Notes under the pieces: generated by a model
Seen by the model: only the letters and a program-made list of their open reading frames with translations
Databases searched by the model: none
What the model was told of the DNA's origin: nothing
NCBI GenBank assembly: GCA_013398295.1
Contig: VZSF01008885.1
Span: forward strand, 625,153-689,152
Origin: Chionis minor
Lineage: Eukaryota > Chordata > Aves > Charadriiformes > Chionididae
Length of the DNA: 64,000 nucleotides
Reading direction: 5' to 3'
Shown here: positions 37,885 through 49,452 of the stretch, in pieces
Layout of the letters: every line of letters begins with the position of its first letter
Numbering within the stretch: position 1 is the stretch's first letter
Made by a program: the position numbers and the translations under genes

Positions 37885-38347
37885 CATCCATGGTTCAGCC
37901 CCAGCTGGCAACTCAGCACCACACAGCCACTCGCTCACTCCCCACGCAAGCAAAGCCAAACAAGGAATTCTTTCACTGCTTCCCATCGCCAGGCAGGTGT
38001 TCAGCCATCTCCAGGAAAGCAGGGCTCCATCATGTCTAATCATTACTTGACAAGACAAATACCATTACTCTGAACATCCCCCCTCCTTCTTCGTCCCTCA
38101 GCTTTATATACTGAGCATGATGTCACATGGCATGGAATATCCCTTTGGTCAATTGGGCTCAGCTGTCCCAGCTGTGCCCCCTCCCAACTTCTTGTGCCCT
38201 CCCAGCCTGCTCACTGGTGGGTGGTGTGAGGAGCAGAAAAAGCCTTGACTCTGTGTGAGCACTGCTCAGCAGGAAGGAAAACATCCCTGTATTATCAACA
38301 CTGCTGCTATGAAGAAAATTAAATCTCTCCAGGTCAAAACCAGCACA
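37885..38347 (-). mobile_element. Solo LTR of a bird ERVL-like endogenous retrovirus
   Basis: On the minus strand the LTR starts near 38347 with TGTGCTGGTTTTGACC and 'ttaattttcttcatagcagc'. It passes through the typical 'aaggctttttctgctcctca' part and a TATA-like segment in 'gcatgatgtcacatggc...tatac' (about 38100-38125, read on the plus strand as gctttatatactgagc). It ends at the 'gtggtgctgagttgccagct' type 3' region near 37890. Compared with the family as I know it, a short segment near the 5' end is missing (after 'aacactgctgctatg', about 38311). Flanks GGTAG (37880-37884) and GGTGG (38348-38352) match at four of five bases and may be the target-site duplication. No internal retroviral sequence adjoins it. 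Confidence 0.88.
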
Positions 38348-39689
38348 GGTGGTAAATACAGAATGGTCTGCAATTGTCTTCCTTTTACATGGACATTTTT
38401 CATGTATATTTACAACAGTCAGTTGCAAATTTTCAGTAAACAGTAGTGAGTATTGCTGTGGATTACTTCCTGAATTTTTTTGGTAAACGGTTTTCTGGCC
38501 CTGAAAGACCTGAAGGGGGAATGTTTTTAGCAATAAGTAAAAGGAAGTACTGCGCTCCTAATTTTTTTCTTCAAGGGAGGTGGATTTTCCCCTCCCTTTT
38601 TACAAGACACTGTTTTTATAGGCAATCACTTGCCTTAGTGCTGCATATAACACTTTTGTATACAAAGCATTACTGTCTGACCTCCTCGTTAATTATGCTA
38701 AGCAGTACAGCTGCTTTCCACTAGCCGATGAAATAAAACATAATAGCTTGCTTGCCTGAGGACGTTGGCTCTCCAAGTCAAAAAAAGGCAGAAGCAAAGT
38801 TTGACCTTTAATCTAGTCTAAAGTTTAGATACATGCCAGGGGTTGCTGGAGATAGGACTCCCACACGTGCTCCGACGCTGCTGACTCCGGCGTCTGCGTG
38901 GCTGGGCAGCGCATCAGCAATCAGGGCTGGAGATGAAGCCCTTCTTTCTCCTTCACCAAACTGTAAAGTAAGTGCCATGCAATGCAGGGAAATAAAAGTA
39001 TGGTTTGAGCGTTAATGACAGCTCCCATTAAGGTTGATAAGCTGCTCTGTTCTGAACGCCGCTTCCCGGGCACTTGAGGAATTTGCAGAGGGACCACATA
39101 TTTATAAGCAATACCCCATGGAAGAGAATGTCACCACAGCCTCAAATAAGCATATTTTGAAGAACGGCTAAGCGAAGCTAAAAAAGGCACCTCTGTTGAT
39201 GCCATCTGGTGCTGCCCATTAATCAGACAACTAGTCTCTTTTAATTAGGGACTAGCCCTGGTACTCCTTGTTATATCAGTAGCACCACAGACACAGAGGC
39301 AGAGAGCTCTTTATGTTCTTAATTCCCACTTTGGCCTCTACTACCCAACAATTTTAGAGAGAGTTAGTTTTCCACAGGGGTGTTAAGTGATTTTAAACCT
39401 TATCCTTACTCTTCAGGTAGACTTTGGTAAAATAAAATACTTCTCAGTATCAGTAAGCTCAGCACTGGACATTACAGCTGCAAGGACACATTACAAACCA
39501 GTGGGATGATTTGCTTCCCATATTTACATGTGATGAACCTGAGACACAGAGGAACCGTATTACTCAAATTCATAGCAACTGGAAACTGAGTCCCCTGAGT
39601 TCTGATTTTTGGTTTCGGAAAATGTGTTGCTGAAGAACATCCCTACCTCCTGTGAGAAATGGGGACAGTCTTTCTTTCCCTCATAACTT
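38348..39689. other. Unique sequence, no gene seen
   Basis: A donor-like AAA|GTAAGT at about 38967 follows a short GC-rich stretch (38830-38940), but no acceptor-donor pair with a convincing frame is present. Confidence 0.5.
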
Positions 39690-39725
39690 CAAAAAAAAAA
39701 AAGGAAAAAAATAAAAAAAGAATAA
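39690..39725. repeat. A-rich low-complexity tract
   Basis: A12, then GG, A7, T and A7 runs form an impure poly-A tract. Confidence 0.85.
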
Positions 39726-41725
39726 ATCCTTTTGGTCATCATGATTATCCATGAGTATCTCATCACCTGGAAACAACGGCTCTGTTATTTTGGGGACTTG
39801 ACTGAGTCATTGTGGTGGCAGAGGTCTTCCAGCAGAGTGAGGGAAAAACCCTTCCTGGGACCGTTTTCCAGATGCCTCACAGACGAAGAGGTTGATTTTC
39901 CTTCTTGGCCCCCTGCCACTCCGTTAGCTGGGCTGCAGTGAGCCGTGTTTATAGTTCACATGACTGAAGATAATCCTGACAATACACACAGTATGAGGAG
40001 AGTACAGCTGGACTGCTGGGAAAATAAAACATCGGAGGATGAAAAAGCAGAGGAGGTGGGGGTTTTGGAGCTCCAAGCTTTTCCCCCTTCAGCCAGGGTA
40101 ATCAACACAGTCATAAATTAAAAATTTATTCCAAGACAACGCATAAGTTACTCAGAAGTCATCCTCATCACAGGGTTCTTGTTCACAGAGTCCGCACATA
40201 GTTGAAGGGGAAAAAGCGAGTCTGCAAAGGGAATTGTTATTTTTATCAGTAGTTAGTCATTATTTGTGGTCTTTCCAGATAAGAAGGCAGAGCATATTAC
40301 AGTACTTATCATCAACATTATCTGCCATTAGACACAACTGAACAGGATTATAGCTTCTATTTTTTTGTTTACATTTTTCAGCCTCAGAGCAGTTACATAG
40401 AACTCAGCTCCATAGTCTCCCTTTTTTGTCTCCCTGACTATGTATAAATAACTCATTAAGCAACAGCTTTTTCAGAAATTAAAGAAGTTCATTTTTGACA
40501 CGTGTGTGAAGCCTTTGAGGCATTAAATGTGACACTGATGTTTTGCGGAAAGAAATCCTTTTAAATTTGTCTATTCAGTATAATATAACATTGATACATA
40601 CTCCTCATTAATCCAGAGTTGAATTTTATGATCTGAAACACTGTAGTATCCATTAATACTGTTTTTTAATGACAGAACATAAATTCTCTAAGGTACAGAA
40701 TGTACTTGATGGGTTCCTGTTCTACTTCTAAGGCCAAGTTCAATAAATAGTGTATAAATAACATATATTGGAAGAAAAGTTACTAAGATCATTGAAGCCA
40801 GCATTGCATAAATTTCTGTGACATTCTGTCTTTTCTCTGGACTGTGCGGCAGTCATGAAATCTTTCCTACTTTTGCCTGTAAATGTCATTTTTTGCAAAA
40901 ATTTGCTAGCTGGTTGGGGTGGATGGTGTGTCTGCCAATAGTTCCTTTGCAAGTTGTTTGCTCTGATTGTTTACCGGCTTTATCATGCTGGGTTATACTG
41001 CATAATTGTAGCACCTGGACTAGATGACTGAAAAAGTTTAACAGGGTAACGTTCAAGAGCAATTAGCAAAACAAAAAAGAAAAAAAAAAGCCAGTAAATC
41101 AACGACCTCTTACAATTTCAAAACAGATAAATATTTTAAAGGAACAAATACCTGTGACCCTACAAACAGCTCGGGTAATAAAAGTTTCTACCCTAGAAGG
41201 AGCTGTAAGGTTATTTATTCACACATACATTTGTAAATCTTCTCATGATTCAACCAGCTTCTGGGATAGTCCCAGACCCCTATAATTGTAAGAACTGAGC
41301 CTGAAAAGCCCCTGATCAGCTTCAAACACCAAGTGTTGTTAACATCAACACCTCCCGCCCCAAATCTCTACAAAACGTGTCCTTCCTTAAAGGTAGAATT
41401 CCCTCTTTCCCTCCAATCCCCACACACTGTTTAGTCTGGGACTATACCCAGGTATAAACTCTACCAAGGCAAAAAATGGAGACTAGACAGTTACATATTC
41501 CTTCTCATACTCCTTCCCTTTAAGGACTGTTGTGACATATGGAAAACCTACTGCAGGCAGCTTTTGTCTTTTCCGAATTTACTCACCATAATTTTTCTTC
41601 TCCTGCTCATGGGTTGTATGGTAGATCTATAGTATGACAAAAGTCCAAATTTGTTACAGACAAGTCACATGAAAAATAGCACTAATATTAAATAAAGACT
41701 TCCCTGAATTATTTCTAAAAGTGGC

Positions 41726-41727
<2 letters not shown>
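39726..41727. other. Unique AT-rich sequence, no gene seen
   Basis: Short motif-free open frames only. No repeat family is recognised. Confidence 0.55.
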
Positions 41728-41774
<47 letters not shown>

Positions 41775-41775
41775 A
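41728..41775. repeat. Poly-T (T40) abutting poly-A (A8)
   Basis: Forty consecutive T residues are followed directly by eight A residues. On the minus strand this could be the tail of a retroposed transcript, since an AATAAA-type signal (reverse of 'tttatt' at about 41817) lies some 45 bases before the tail. No parent gene is recognised. Confidence 0.9.
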
Positions 41776-42539
41776 CAAATACAGAGAATGTATGAAGGTA
41801 CTGCATAGGTAAGATTTTATTGCCAGTTACTTGGGGTAATTGGTAATTTAGTGGCTGGCTCATGAACTTAGACCTTTCAGCTGAAATCACTGTTTCCCAC
41901 CTCACTTTTGACCTTATTCCAGGCTGCACCATTTAGATACCACTGAAGTGAGCAGAGCACATGAAGGACAGTTTAAGCTGGTCCAGGTGTCTCACCCTAC
42001 TCTGTCCTGAAAGCTTTGCTTTCTGGAATTGCTTGAGAAACATGAACAAACCCCAGCACTGAGTCTTCAGCAGTTTTCCGTCTTTCACGTCTATGGCATT
42101 AACTATTGATTTGGGTCCACAAAATTAACATATACTATTTATCTGCTTGGGTGTTCTAAATAAATTGCCATACAAAGGACTAAAGCTGGGCAAAAAGGCA
42201 ATGGCTGGCTGTTGAGCACAAAGCGGCTGTGCCTAGGCAAGGGCCCATGAGCTAGAAATGCACAGGAGTTGTGCCGGGGACCAAATTTGACCTTTTTATT
42301 TGTTCCAGGAAAACCTTATTCATCTACGCCACCGAAAAAAATGTTGCCTGTGCTTCTTTTGTTTCAGCAAGGCTGGGAAACAGGAATAAAGCAGCGGTGG
42401 GACAAAAGCTATTCTTGCAGATTTCCCAGCTGAGCTAAACCTGGGACCGACTGGAAAGCCCCCAAGAAAACCTGCACTCTGGAGACTCCCAGCCTGACCT
42501 GGAGGCTTCTGGAGCCTTATCCGCAAGGAAGAGGGATGT
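41776..42539. other. Unique sequence, no gene seen
   Basis: Unique DNA rising in GC towards 42500. No coding signature is recognised. Confidence 0.5.
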
Positions 42540-42960
42540 TGAGGGTCAAGGCTCGGAATAGCCCTTGGCGCGGTATTCCTTTGCTGCCGCTTCCTGCCCG
42601 GGCTGAAGCGAGGAAGCGCAAAGTCCATGGCTTTTTTAAGCAAGGCTCTCAGACCCCCTTGTTTGGTGCACTCTGCCGCCAAAGTTCAGGAGCCAGGCAG
42701 CAGAGCTAATGGGATTTGCATGGGATATAAATTGTCGGCAGACGTGGTGTGCTGTCCCTTATATAGCAAGCAGCGTTAAGTGGATAAAAGAGGGTGCTGG
42801 GGAGCGGGCGGCAGGGTGCCGGGCCGATTTCTTCCCCGCTTTTCTTTGGGCTGATGCAGCCAGATCCAGGTGCCGCCTGTACCTGGGTTTCCTCTGCGGC
42901 AGAAGCACGCTGCAGAGGCCTTTTTCAGTCCTCGACAAATGCTTCGGTATCTCCTGACAC
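42540..42960 (+). promoter_or_regulatory. CpG-enriched block with octamer and TATA motifs
   Basis: By hand count this block is about 57% GC with about 21 CpG, an observed/expected ratio near 0.6. It carries a perfect octamer ATTTGCAT (42714-42721) separated by four bases from TATAAAT (42726-42732). Further TATA-like TTATATAG (about 42759) and GGATAAAAG (about 42782) motifs are followed by the GC-richest segment. Octamers bind POU proteins, and an octamer next to TATA is a known promoter arrangement. No transcript start or exon can be placed, so promoter function is inferred. Confidence 0.35.
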
Positions 42961-45900
42961 AAAAGATTCTTCATAAGCAATAAGCATTGCCATTTCTATA
43001 GCGCAGCACTGAAGACTGACAGGAATACCTGTGCCAGAAGGATGCGGTGGTGTCTAAATCACATCTGTCTGCAATTTTCGTATAAAATTCGTGTTTCTTG
43101 TATAAATATTTTTTATAAAATTCATACTCCCTTTCTCTTTGTTGACATGCACAGTACACTGTAATAAGATTTACCCAGAACTTTACTATAATAAAACTAT
43201 TACAGTTCATTTCTATGGTGCTGCTGTTAATATTTAATGGACAATGAGACAGGTGTCCCATTTTATGAGGCAATAATACGTTTCCTGACCGAATAAAGTA
43301 TGAATGATGAAGGGATGAATAGCTTTGTCCCTACATGCGAATGTGAGTACTGCTAAGGGAAATAGGATGTCTATTGTATTCTCCAGTGTTGTCCCAGTTT
43401 AAGAAAGGACAAAATCTCCCAAGCTGCCTGCCAATCCAGTTGGCTGTGTTCAGCTCACAGCGACTGTGTCTCAGAAGCCATCCCATGAGACTTCAGCTGC
43501 GTAGCACAGAACCAAAGAGCGGCTACCAGATCTAGAGCGAGAACCAAATGGCGCTATTTACCCTTGTCCACTTCAAAATTTATCTTTCCTGAAACTGCAG
43601 CAGGGAGAACAAGAAAAGTGCCATGTTTTAGTTTTGTTCAGTTTGAAGGAGGCTGCTGGACTGCAGGGCCAGAGCATCTTCTACATCTGACACAAGTCAG
43701 TAGAGCTCCAGTGCTGGGATGTGACGGGTAAGAGTTTACCGAATTGCACGGTACACTCGGAGCCTCCTGAAGTAAAACCAAGGTGAGCATCTGTGCTAGA
43801 AATTCGCTCCCATGATCAGGGTCTTCTTTATTGTGCCTCTTGCAGAATCTGAGCTTTTATTTTAGGTTTTAGCTAAAAGTCTTTTGTGCGTGTTCTAGGA
43901 TGTTGCAGGTGGTGTAAGAGGAAATGGATAATCTTTGGACATTACGGAGCTGAATATCTATGACGTACAAATGCAGAGAAAGTCAATGACCCGTGTTGTC
44001 CTGTGTACTCACATCTATATCTGTCAGAACTACAAAAAAGAAAGCCATAATAATTTATGGTGATATAATCCTGTGTCACGTGAACATAAGGCTCACAGCA
44101 CGTCCTCCTGCTTTGTGCAGTCTTACATTTCAGCCGGGATAGTACGTCATGCACGGCCAGTGTTACCCTCTTGTTTCGGTGTCTCCATGTCAGACAGTGC
44201 TGATCCGCCTGACTTGTTATTCTCAGGGGCTAAGGTGTTTCAGTGAATGATTCCCTCATGGAGGAACCTCATTAGAAGCCCTGTTTGTGAAGTCCGTAGG
44301 AGCCTAAAGAAGCTGTGCATCCTCCAACCAAACCCAGAGGTGCAAGAGACCAGCCTTCTTTTATGGTCAGCCTTTCTTTCACCAAATTGGTTCTTATCTG
44401 CCCTTAATGATACTCGTCATGATGAGTCCAAGACTCTTAACCTTCCAGTGAAAAACCAAACGAATAGTCAAACGTCAGCAAGCTCACCTGGTCCTATCTA
44501 AAATGCAGCTTGAAGAAAGAGACAAGCTAGGTCTGATAGGGACTGACCTAGAAACACTAGGAGGGGCAACGTGGCTGAGTCCCAAATGGTCCTTTTATTA
44601 GGAGATAGTAAAATGGTAGCGTCTCTGCCAGACTTTTCCTTCTCAGTCTAATTATCTTATTATTTTGAGGAATCCTTGTGGGTGGTTGCGGCAGGAAAGG
44701 AGGCAGCCGGATCTCAGGACCTCAATGTGTGGCTGCTCTGCACACCAAAGGTTTGCCAAGTCTGCATGCCTAGACCCCACCTGGTGCACTGGTGGGGACA
44801 TGGGAGGGGTGTGAGACTGGCAGAAAAGACAGAAAGTGGACTGAGTAAGTGAAAACAGGGATGAAAAAAAATCCTCTGCAGAGTGCCAGAATGGCTGGAC
44901 CCTGGGGTCTTTGCTTGGTGACTTTCCTGAAATATTACATATTATATACCGTTGCTTGAATGAATGCAGTGACTGTGTATAATTATTTCAGGTTTTCTAG
45001 TAGGCAAGTTGAAGTATGGAAAGGGTGAACTCAAAGTTATTGTCAACACCAACTGTAAGACAAGGTACCATAGTAGTTGAGCAGCAGTGAACTGAACGAT
45101 TCTTTTACAGCACACCATGCTAACATAGTTACCTATACCCAGGAAAAATAGGCAGATGCTGCTGTTAATTTGAATACCTCCATTTTTCCTGATCCATACT
45201 TAATTTCCAAATACATAAATAACTACACATCACAACTCAAGTGACACAGCCCTTTGGTACATACAGTACTAGGATGTGGGACTTCCCATTTAAAAATATT
45301 TAAAGAGTACTTCTGCAGTTAAAAGTCACTTTTTAATCGGACTATGGATTTAAGTACATTCGGTGAAATGAAGTTCTTCTCTCAGGATCCTTGGTTATTC
45401 TTAATGGTTTTTATTCCATGGAAATGGATATTTGGAATATTTCCTTGGGAAGTTTTTACTGGCTGCCAATTATACAGTCTAGGTGTGGTGGGGAAAAAAA
45501 AAAAAAAGTATTACTTTATGTGGTTAGATGACAGGTCCGGAAGTCAGACAACAGGGCACATGTGAAAGAGGGCACATCATCGAAGATGGCCTTTAGATTT
45601 CGGGCACTTCATAAACTGACTAATCATCCCTTCAATGATCTCTATCCAGCACATTTTGACCATGTCTTCTTTTTCTGAGCAGCAAGTTACTGCCTGTGTC
45701 AGCAATTCACAGCCTGCCCTGTCATTTTCTTTACTTTATAGGGAGACACAGTTCCCTGTGGAACTCTGTCCATGTAACTCTCGTCCCCAGCTCAGAAGGT
45801 GAATGCTGCATGTAGAGGGTCTATTACTTAATTTATTTCATGACTGGGAGGAGGAGAGAAGCTGCTGTGTGATGTCTTCTCTTAAATTCCCTGACCTCAT

Positions 45901-47949
45901 TTCTTTTCTGTTTCCTCTCTAAACAGAGTTATCTTCCACCCAAAATGAAAATTAGAAAGAATAACCACAAACCCCCAGCTCCAAGATTCACAGTAGTAAG
46001 GATAGGAGAATGCACTCTGAGCAGCATCAGTTTATAATTAAACCATTTGTCTTTTACAAAAGGTGTCTAGGCTATTCTTGTAGGATATATAATTTTTTTA
46101 TAAGCTGTATTTTATGCAGATTTCTTTCCTGTTGGAGAACTGAGAATTTAAACACAGTCAGTCCCAGCAAGTTATCTTCTTTTATTATCATTTTTATCTG
46201 ATGCGTTTGGGACTATGTCAGACTGCAGTGTTCTTTCAGCTAGTGGCTAAGATCATCACTAAATGCAAATGTTCCTCATAAAGAGCCACAGAATCTGCCT
46301 CTGCGAGGTGCTGAGCAGCTTTAGCCGTGACCAGTATAAAATGGGAGCCTGGCAATCAACTCTTGGGATCAGGACAGAAAGGACTGAATACTGACCTGTG
46401 GGCATGATTTTTTTTTTTCCTGCATTTGAAATGTTCTTCAAGATACAAGGCAGTTCTTACCATTTTCATAGTTTGAGGCATGTCCATTTGAAATCACTAT
46501 TCACCACTTCCTCATTTTTCCTAAGTTCCAATGACTCGGCAATCGAAGTCGCTAGACTGGTCACCACTTTAGAGGTGATGGGACACTCCAGTGGGCATTT
46601 TACATTACCTGGCATTTTGCCTGCCTGTAGCAGGGTCCTGCTCTCCCATTCTTCTCTCGGTTCTCCTAAGGTTTGAAAGATTATCACACAAACCTTCTCA
46701 GCCAACCTGACCCCCTAAGTCAGAGCTTCTGGGTGGTGTAATTCAGCACAGCCCCATCAAAGATGCCCAGAGAAGACACAGGCAACAGTTTGGAGGTGGG
46801 TCAATGCATCAGCGCTTTCTGCCCTCCAAAACCCTTTTATTCTGTCCACCTCAGCTCTTGCCCTGTCTTAACTTGTATCTATTGTCTCCCTGGCTTCTCA
46901 TCTCACAAGTTATGAAAAACATTTTGCCGTGTTCGCTTCCCTTCTATAGCTAGCATTTCCTAATTTGCTAAGTGCTTTGCATTCTCCACAGCTGGCCTCT
47001 AAGACAGTTGCAGCCCCGGGTGCAGGGCTGGGTATATTGGCTATGGTCAGGATTTATTTTTGGGATGCAGGAGTATGCCCACATCTCAGCAGCTGTGAAT
47101 GCTGGCATGTGCTGGGGACAGGAAAGGTTTACATTGCCTGGATTCCAGGGGACTGATTTAGAGCAACTCATTTTGAGGCAGTTGGCCAGATAAAACCCGT
47201 GCCGACTCCCTCTGGAAAGCTACCATCTAAAACCAACATGGTCTCCTCTTTTGGCCAGTGCCCTCAAGAAAACTGGCCTTTTCTTTGGGTCCTCTTTCTT
47301 GGTGGGCCAAGGGCAAGAGGTGGACGTTGGGGTTGTGTTTTTGTCGGTCTTTCCAAGGTGGAGGACTTCCCTAGTAATGCCAGTGGCGTCAGGCCCACTT
47401 CTCCTACCAGCACATGGGCAATCAGAGCTGTACAGCTCAGCAGCCATGCCTGTTGATGGAGAAGTGATTTGTGGTTTTGTTTTCCTTAGGGTCAGTGTCC
47501 CCAGACCACAGTGAGACAGCAGATGATTAATTTCTGGCACTTTCTGAAACAGCAACTAGTCCGTACAGCATTTTGCCCTAATCCAAACAAGATATGATGC
47601 AATGATTAGGGGAACAATTAAAACTCCAACCATCTTATTTAACGACGGTAGTAATGACAGCACGAGCAGGATATCTTGCCCTCTCTGAGCATGCATTTCT
47701 CAGTGACATAATACATTTCAAGCTCTAAAGCACCCTTGTGGTTGTGATAAATGAAACAATCCAATAAATTAAACATTGTTTGGAGGGAGAGATAGCTGGT
47801 GAGTGTTGTCTGATACTTGGTTCACGTAGGAATAAAGCAGCAGCCATCCTGAAGCTTTGCTTCATGCAAAGCTTTGCTCATGAGTGGGCTTGCTCGTGGT
47901 AGGTGGAGCATGAGGTACCGTAACCTGCTGTTTAAGCTGCCTTGCAGGA
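42961..47949. other. Unique AT-leaning sequence, no gene seen
   Basis: The only simple repeat of note is an A14 run at 45494-45507. Frames stay below about 115 codons and show no motif. No repeat family is recognised. Confidence 0.55.
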
Positions 47950-48450
47950 ATCATCCGTCCATCTCATCGGCTTCTGCTTCGCCACAGGACCAAATGCTAT
48001 CACCCCTACACAGCTGGTGAGAGGGACACGTCCCGAGATCGCAGCTCATGAAAAATCTGGGTGGGACAGCATAAATTTTAGAAATACCTGACGCAAGCAA
48101 ATTGCTGAAGCAACCCCTTTTTGCATAATGGTTTAATTAACGGCCAGCATGGAAGACTCCTTTTCTGACGCAGGGACCGTCGCTTCCCCACACAGTTCAC
48201 AGTTTTTTTCCTCACGGGTCTAAGGAGCAGAGAAGGTCCCTTGCCTCGCTCCTGAGTGGGCAAACTCCTGCACTCCAGCGTGCAAGAACCGGAGACGAGG
48301 TGGATCACAACCAAAACCACCTTTGTCCCGTTCTGGAGCCCATCGGCGAGAGGCTGAGGGTGCCTGAAGAGTTCAGCGGGACAGAGTGGAAGGTAACCTC
48401 GTGTAACACTGCTGTCCACGATAGAGACTTTGGGCAAAAGGTGCGGGGTC
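47950..48450. other. Moderately CpG-enriched unique segment
   Basis: About 24 CpG in about 500 bases at roughly half GC stands out from the AT-rich neighbours on both sides. A 119-codon minus-strand frame (48078-48437) is open across it but shows no recognisable domain. It may be a weak regulatory element or simply a local GC rise. Confidence 0.3.
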
Positions 48451-49436
48451 GGCTTGCTAGTACAGAGTGAAACTTCTGGAAACCAGTGTATTCCTTAACA
48501 TTTTTAAAGGCTGTTTGTATCTTGAGCTTTTTCAGCTGTGAGGGAATTGGACCGTGCCTCTTATCTAGACTGTAAATAATTTGCGGCGAGAGCTGTTTTT
48601 ATCACCATGCTTCAAACAACACTCAGCATATTGCAGGAACCAATTATATAAATAAATTATATAATATGTCTCTGGGTAACTTAAATACCATACTGAGCAG
48701 TCAGTAGTTGAAAGTTGAAAGATGCCAAAGCCAAACTTGAAAATAGAAGGAGATAAAACATTAGATAGATTGAGACATATTTATGATAGCTTTTCATTTC
48801 TGTAGCAGGCTGGTAATATAGAAGGATATTTGTGTTGAACTATCATTGTTCTACAGAACAGATTTTTTATATTACTTTCTCAATTGTGTTTAATAACATA
48901 TTATATCACATGCTGTAGTCATAAAACACTGTTAAAAAACTTCTACAGATACGACATTTACTTTTGATTAAAGAAGTGTGCTGGGAGTTCAGTGTATCCC
49001 AGTGTAATTAAATGTTATTATTCTGCTATTTTGGACAATTGCACAATGGGCTATTATAAGCAAATACAAAGAATATCTTTCTTAGTTTCTAAAACTTAAG
49101 GTAAACAATTCACTATTAAACAGTTTAGTGATGAATATCCCATACTGTTGAAGTTGCAAATAAATTGTATTTTCCTATTTCAGCAAAGTTTCTAGATAGT
49201 GGCAAAGTGCTGGTTCTCAAATACAAATTACAAAGCGAGGACCAAGGTGAGCAAAGTCTTTGAACACGTAGCAGATGTGTTGTGCTGGAGATCCCACCAG
49301 TATAAACAGATTAAAATCCATGGAGCTACATGAACGGAAGGTCAGGCTTTTTAATCCTTTTTACTCAAGGATTCTCTCCTGAGCATAAAAGAGAAGTAAG
49401 GTGCTCTGTACTATAAAGCTGCATGTACAAGAAAAG
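48451..49436. other. AT-rich unique sequence with a perfect inverted repeat
   Basis: The block is strongly AT-rich. At 48643-48665 nine-base arms ATTATATAA and TTATATAAT flank a five-base loop. No gene or repeat family is seen. Confidence 0.6.
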
Positions 49437-49452
49437 AAAAAAAAAAAAAAAA
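49437..49452. repeat. Poly-A run (A16) in an AAAAG-rich tract
   Basis: Sixteen A residues are flanked by GAAAA units. Confidence 0.9.

Noticed and set aside
47864..47880. Palindrome GCAAAGCTTTGC with a nearby direct repeat of AAGCTTTGC
   Set aside because: Short and isolated; expected by chance and linked to no other signal.
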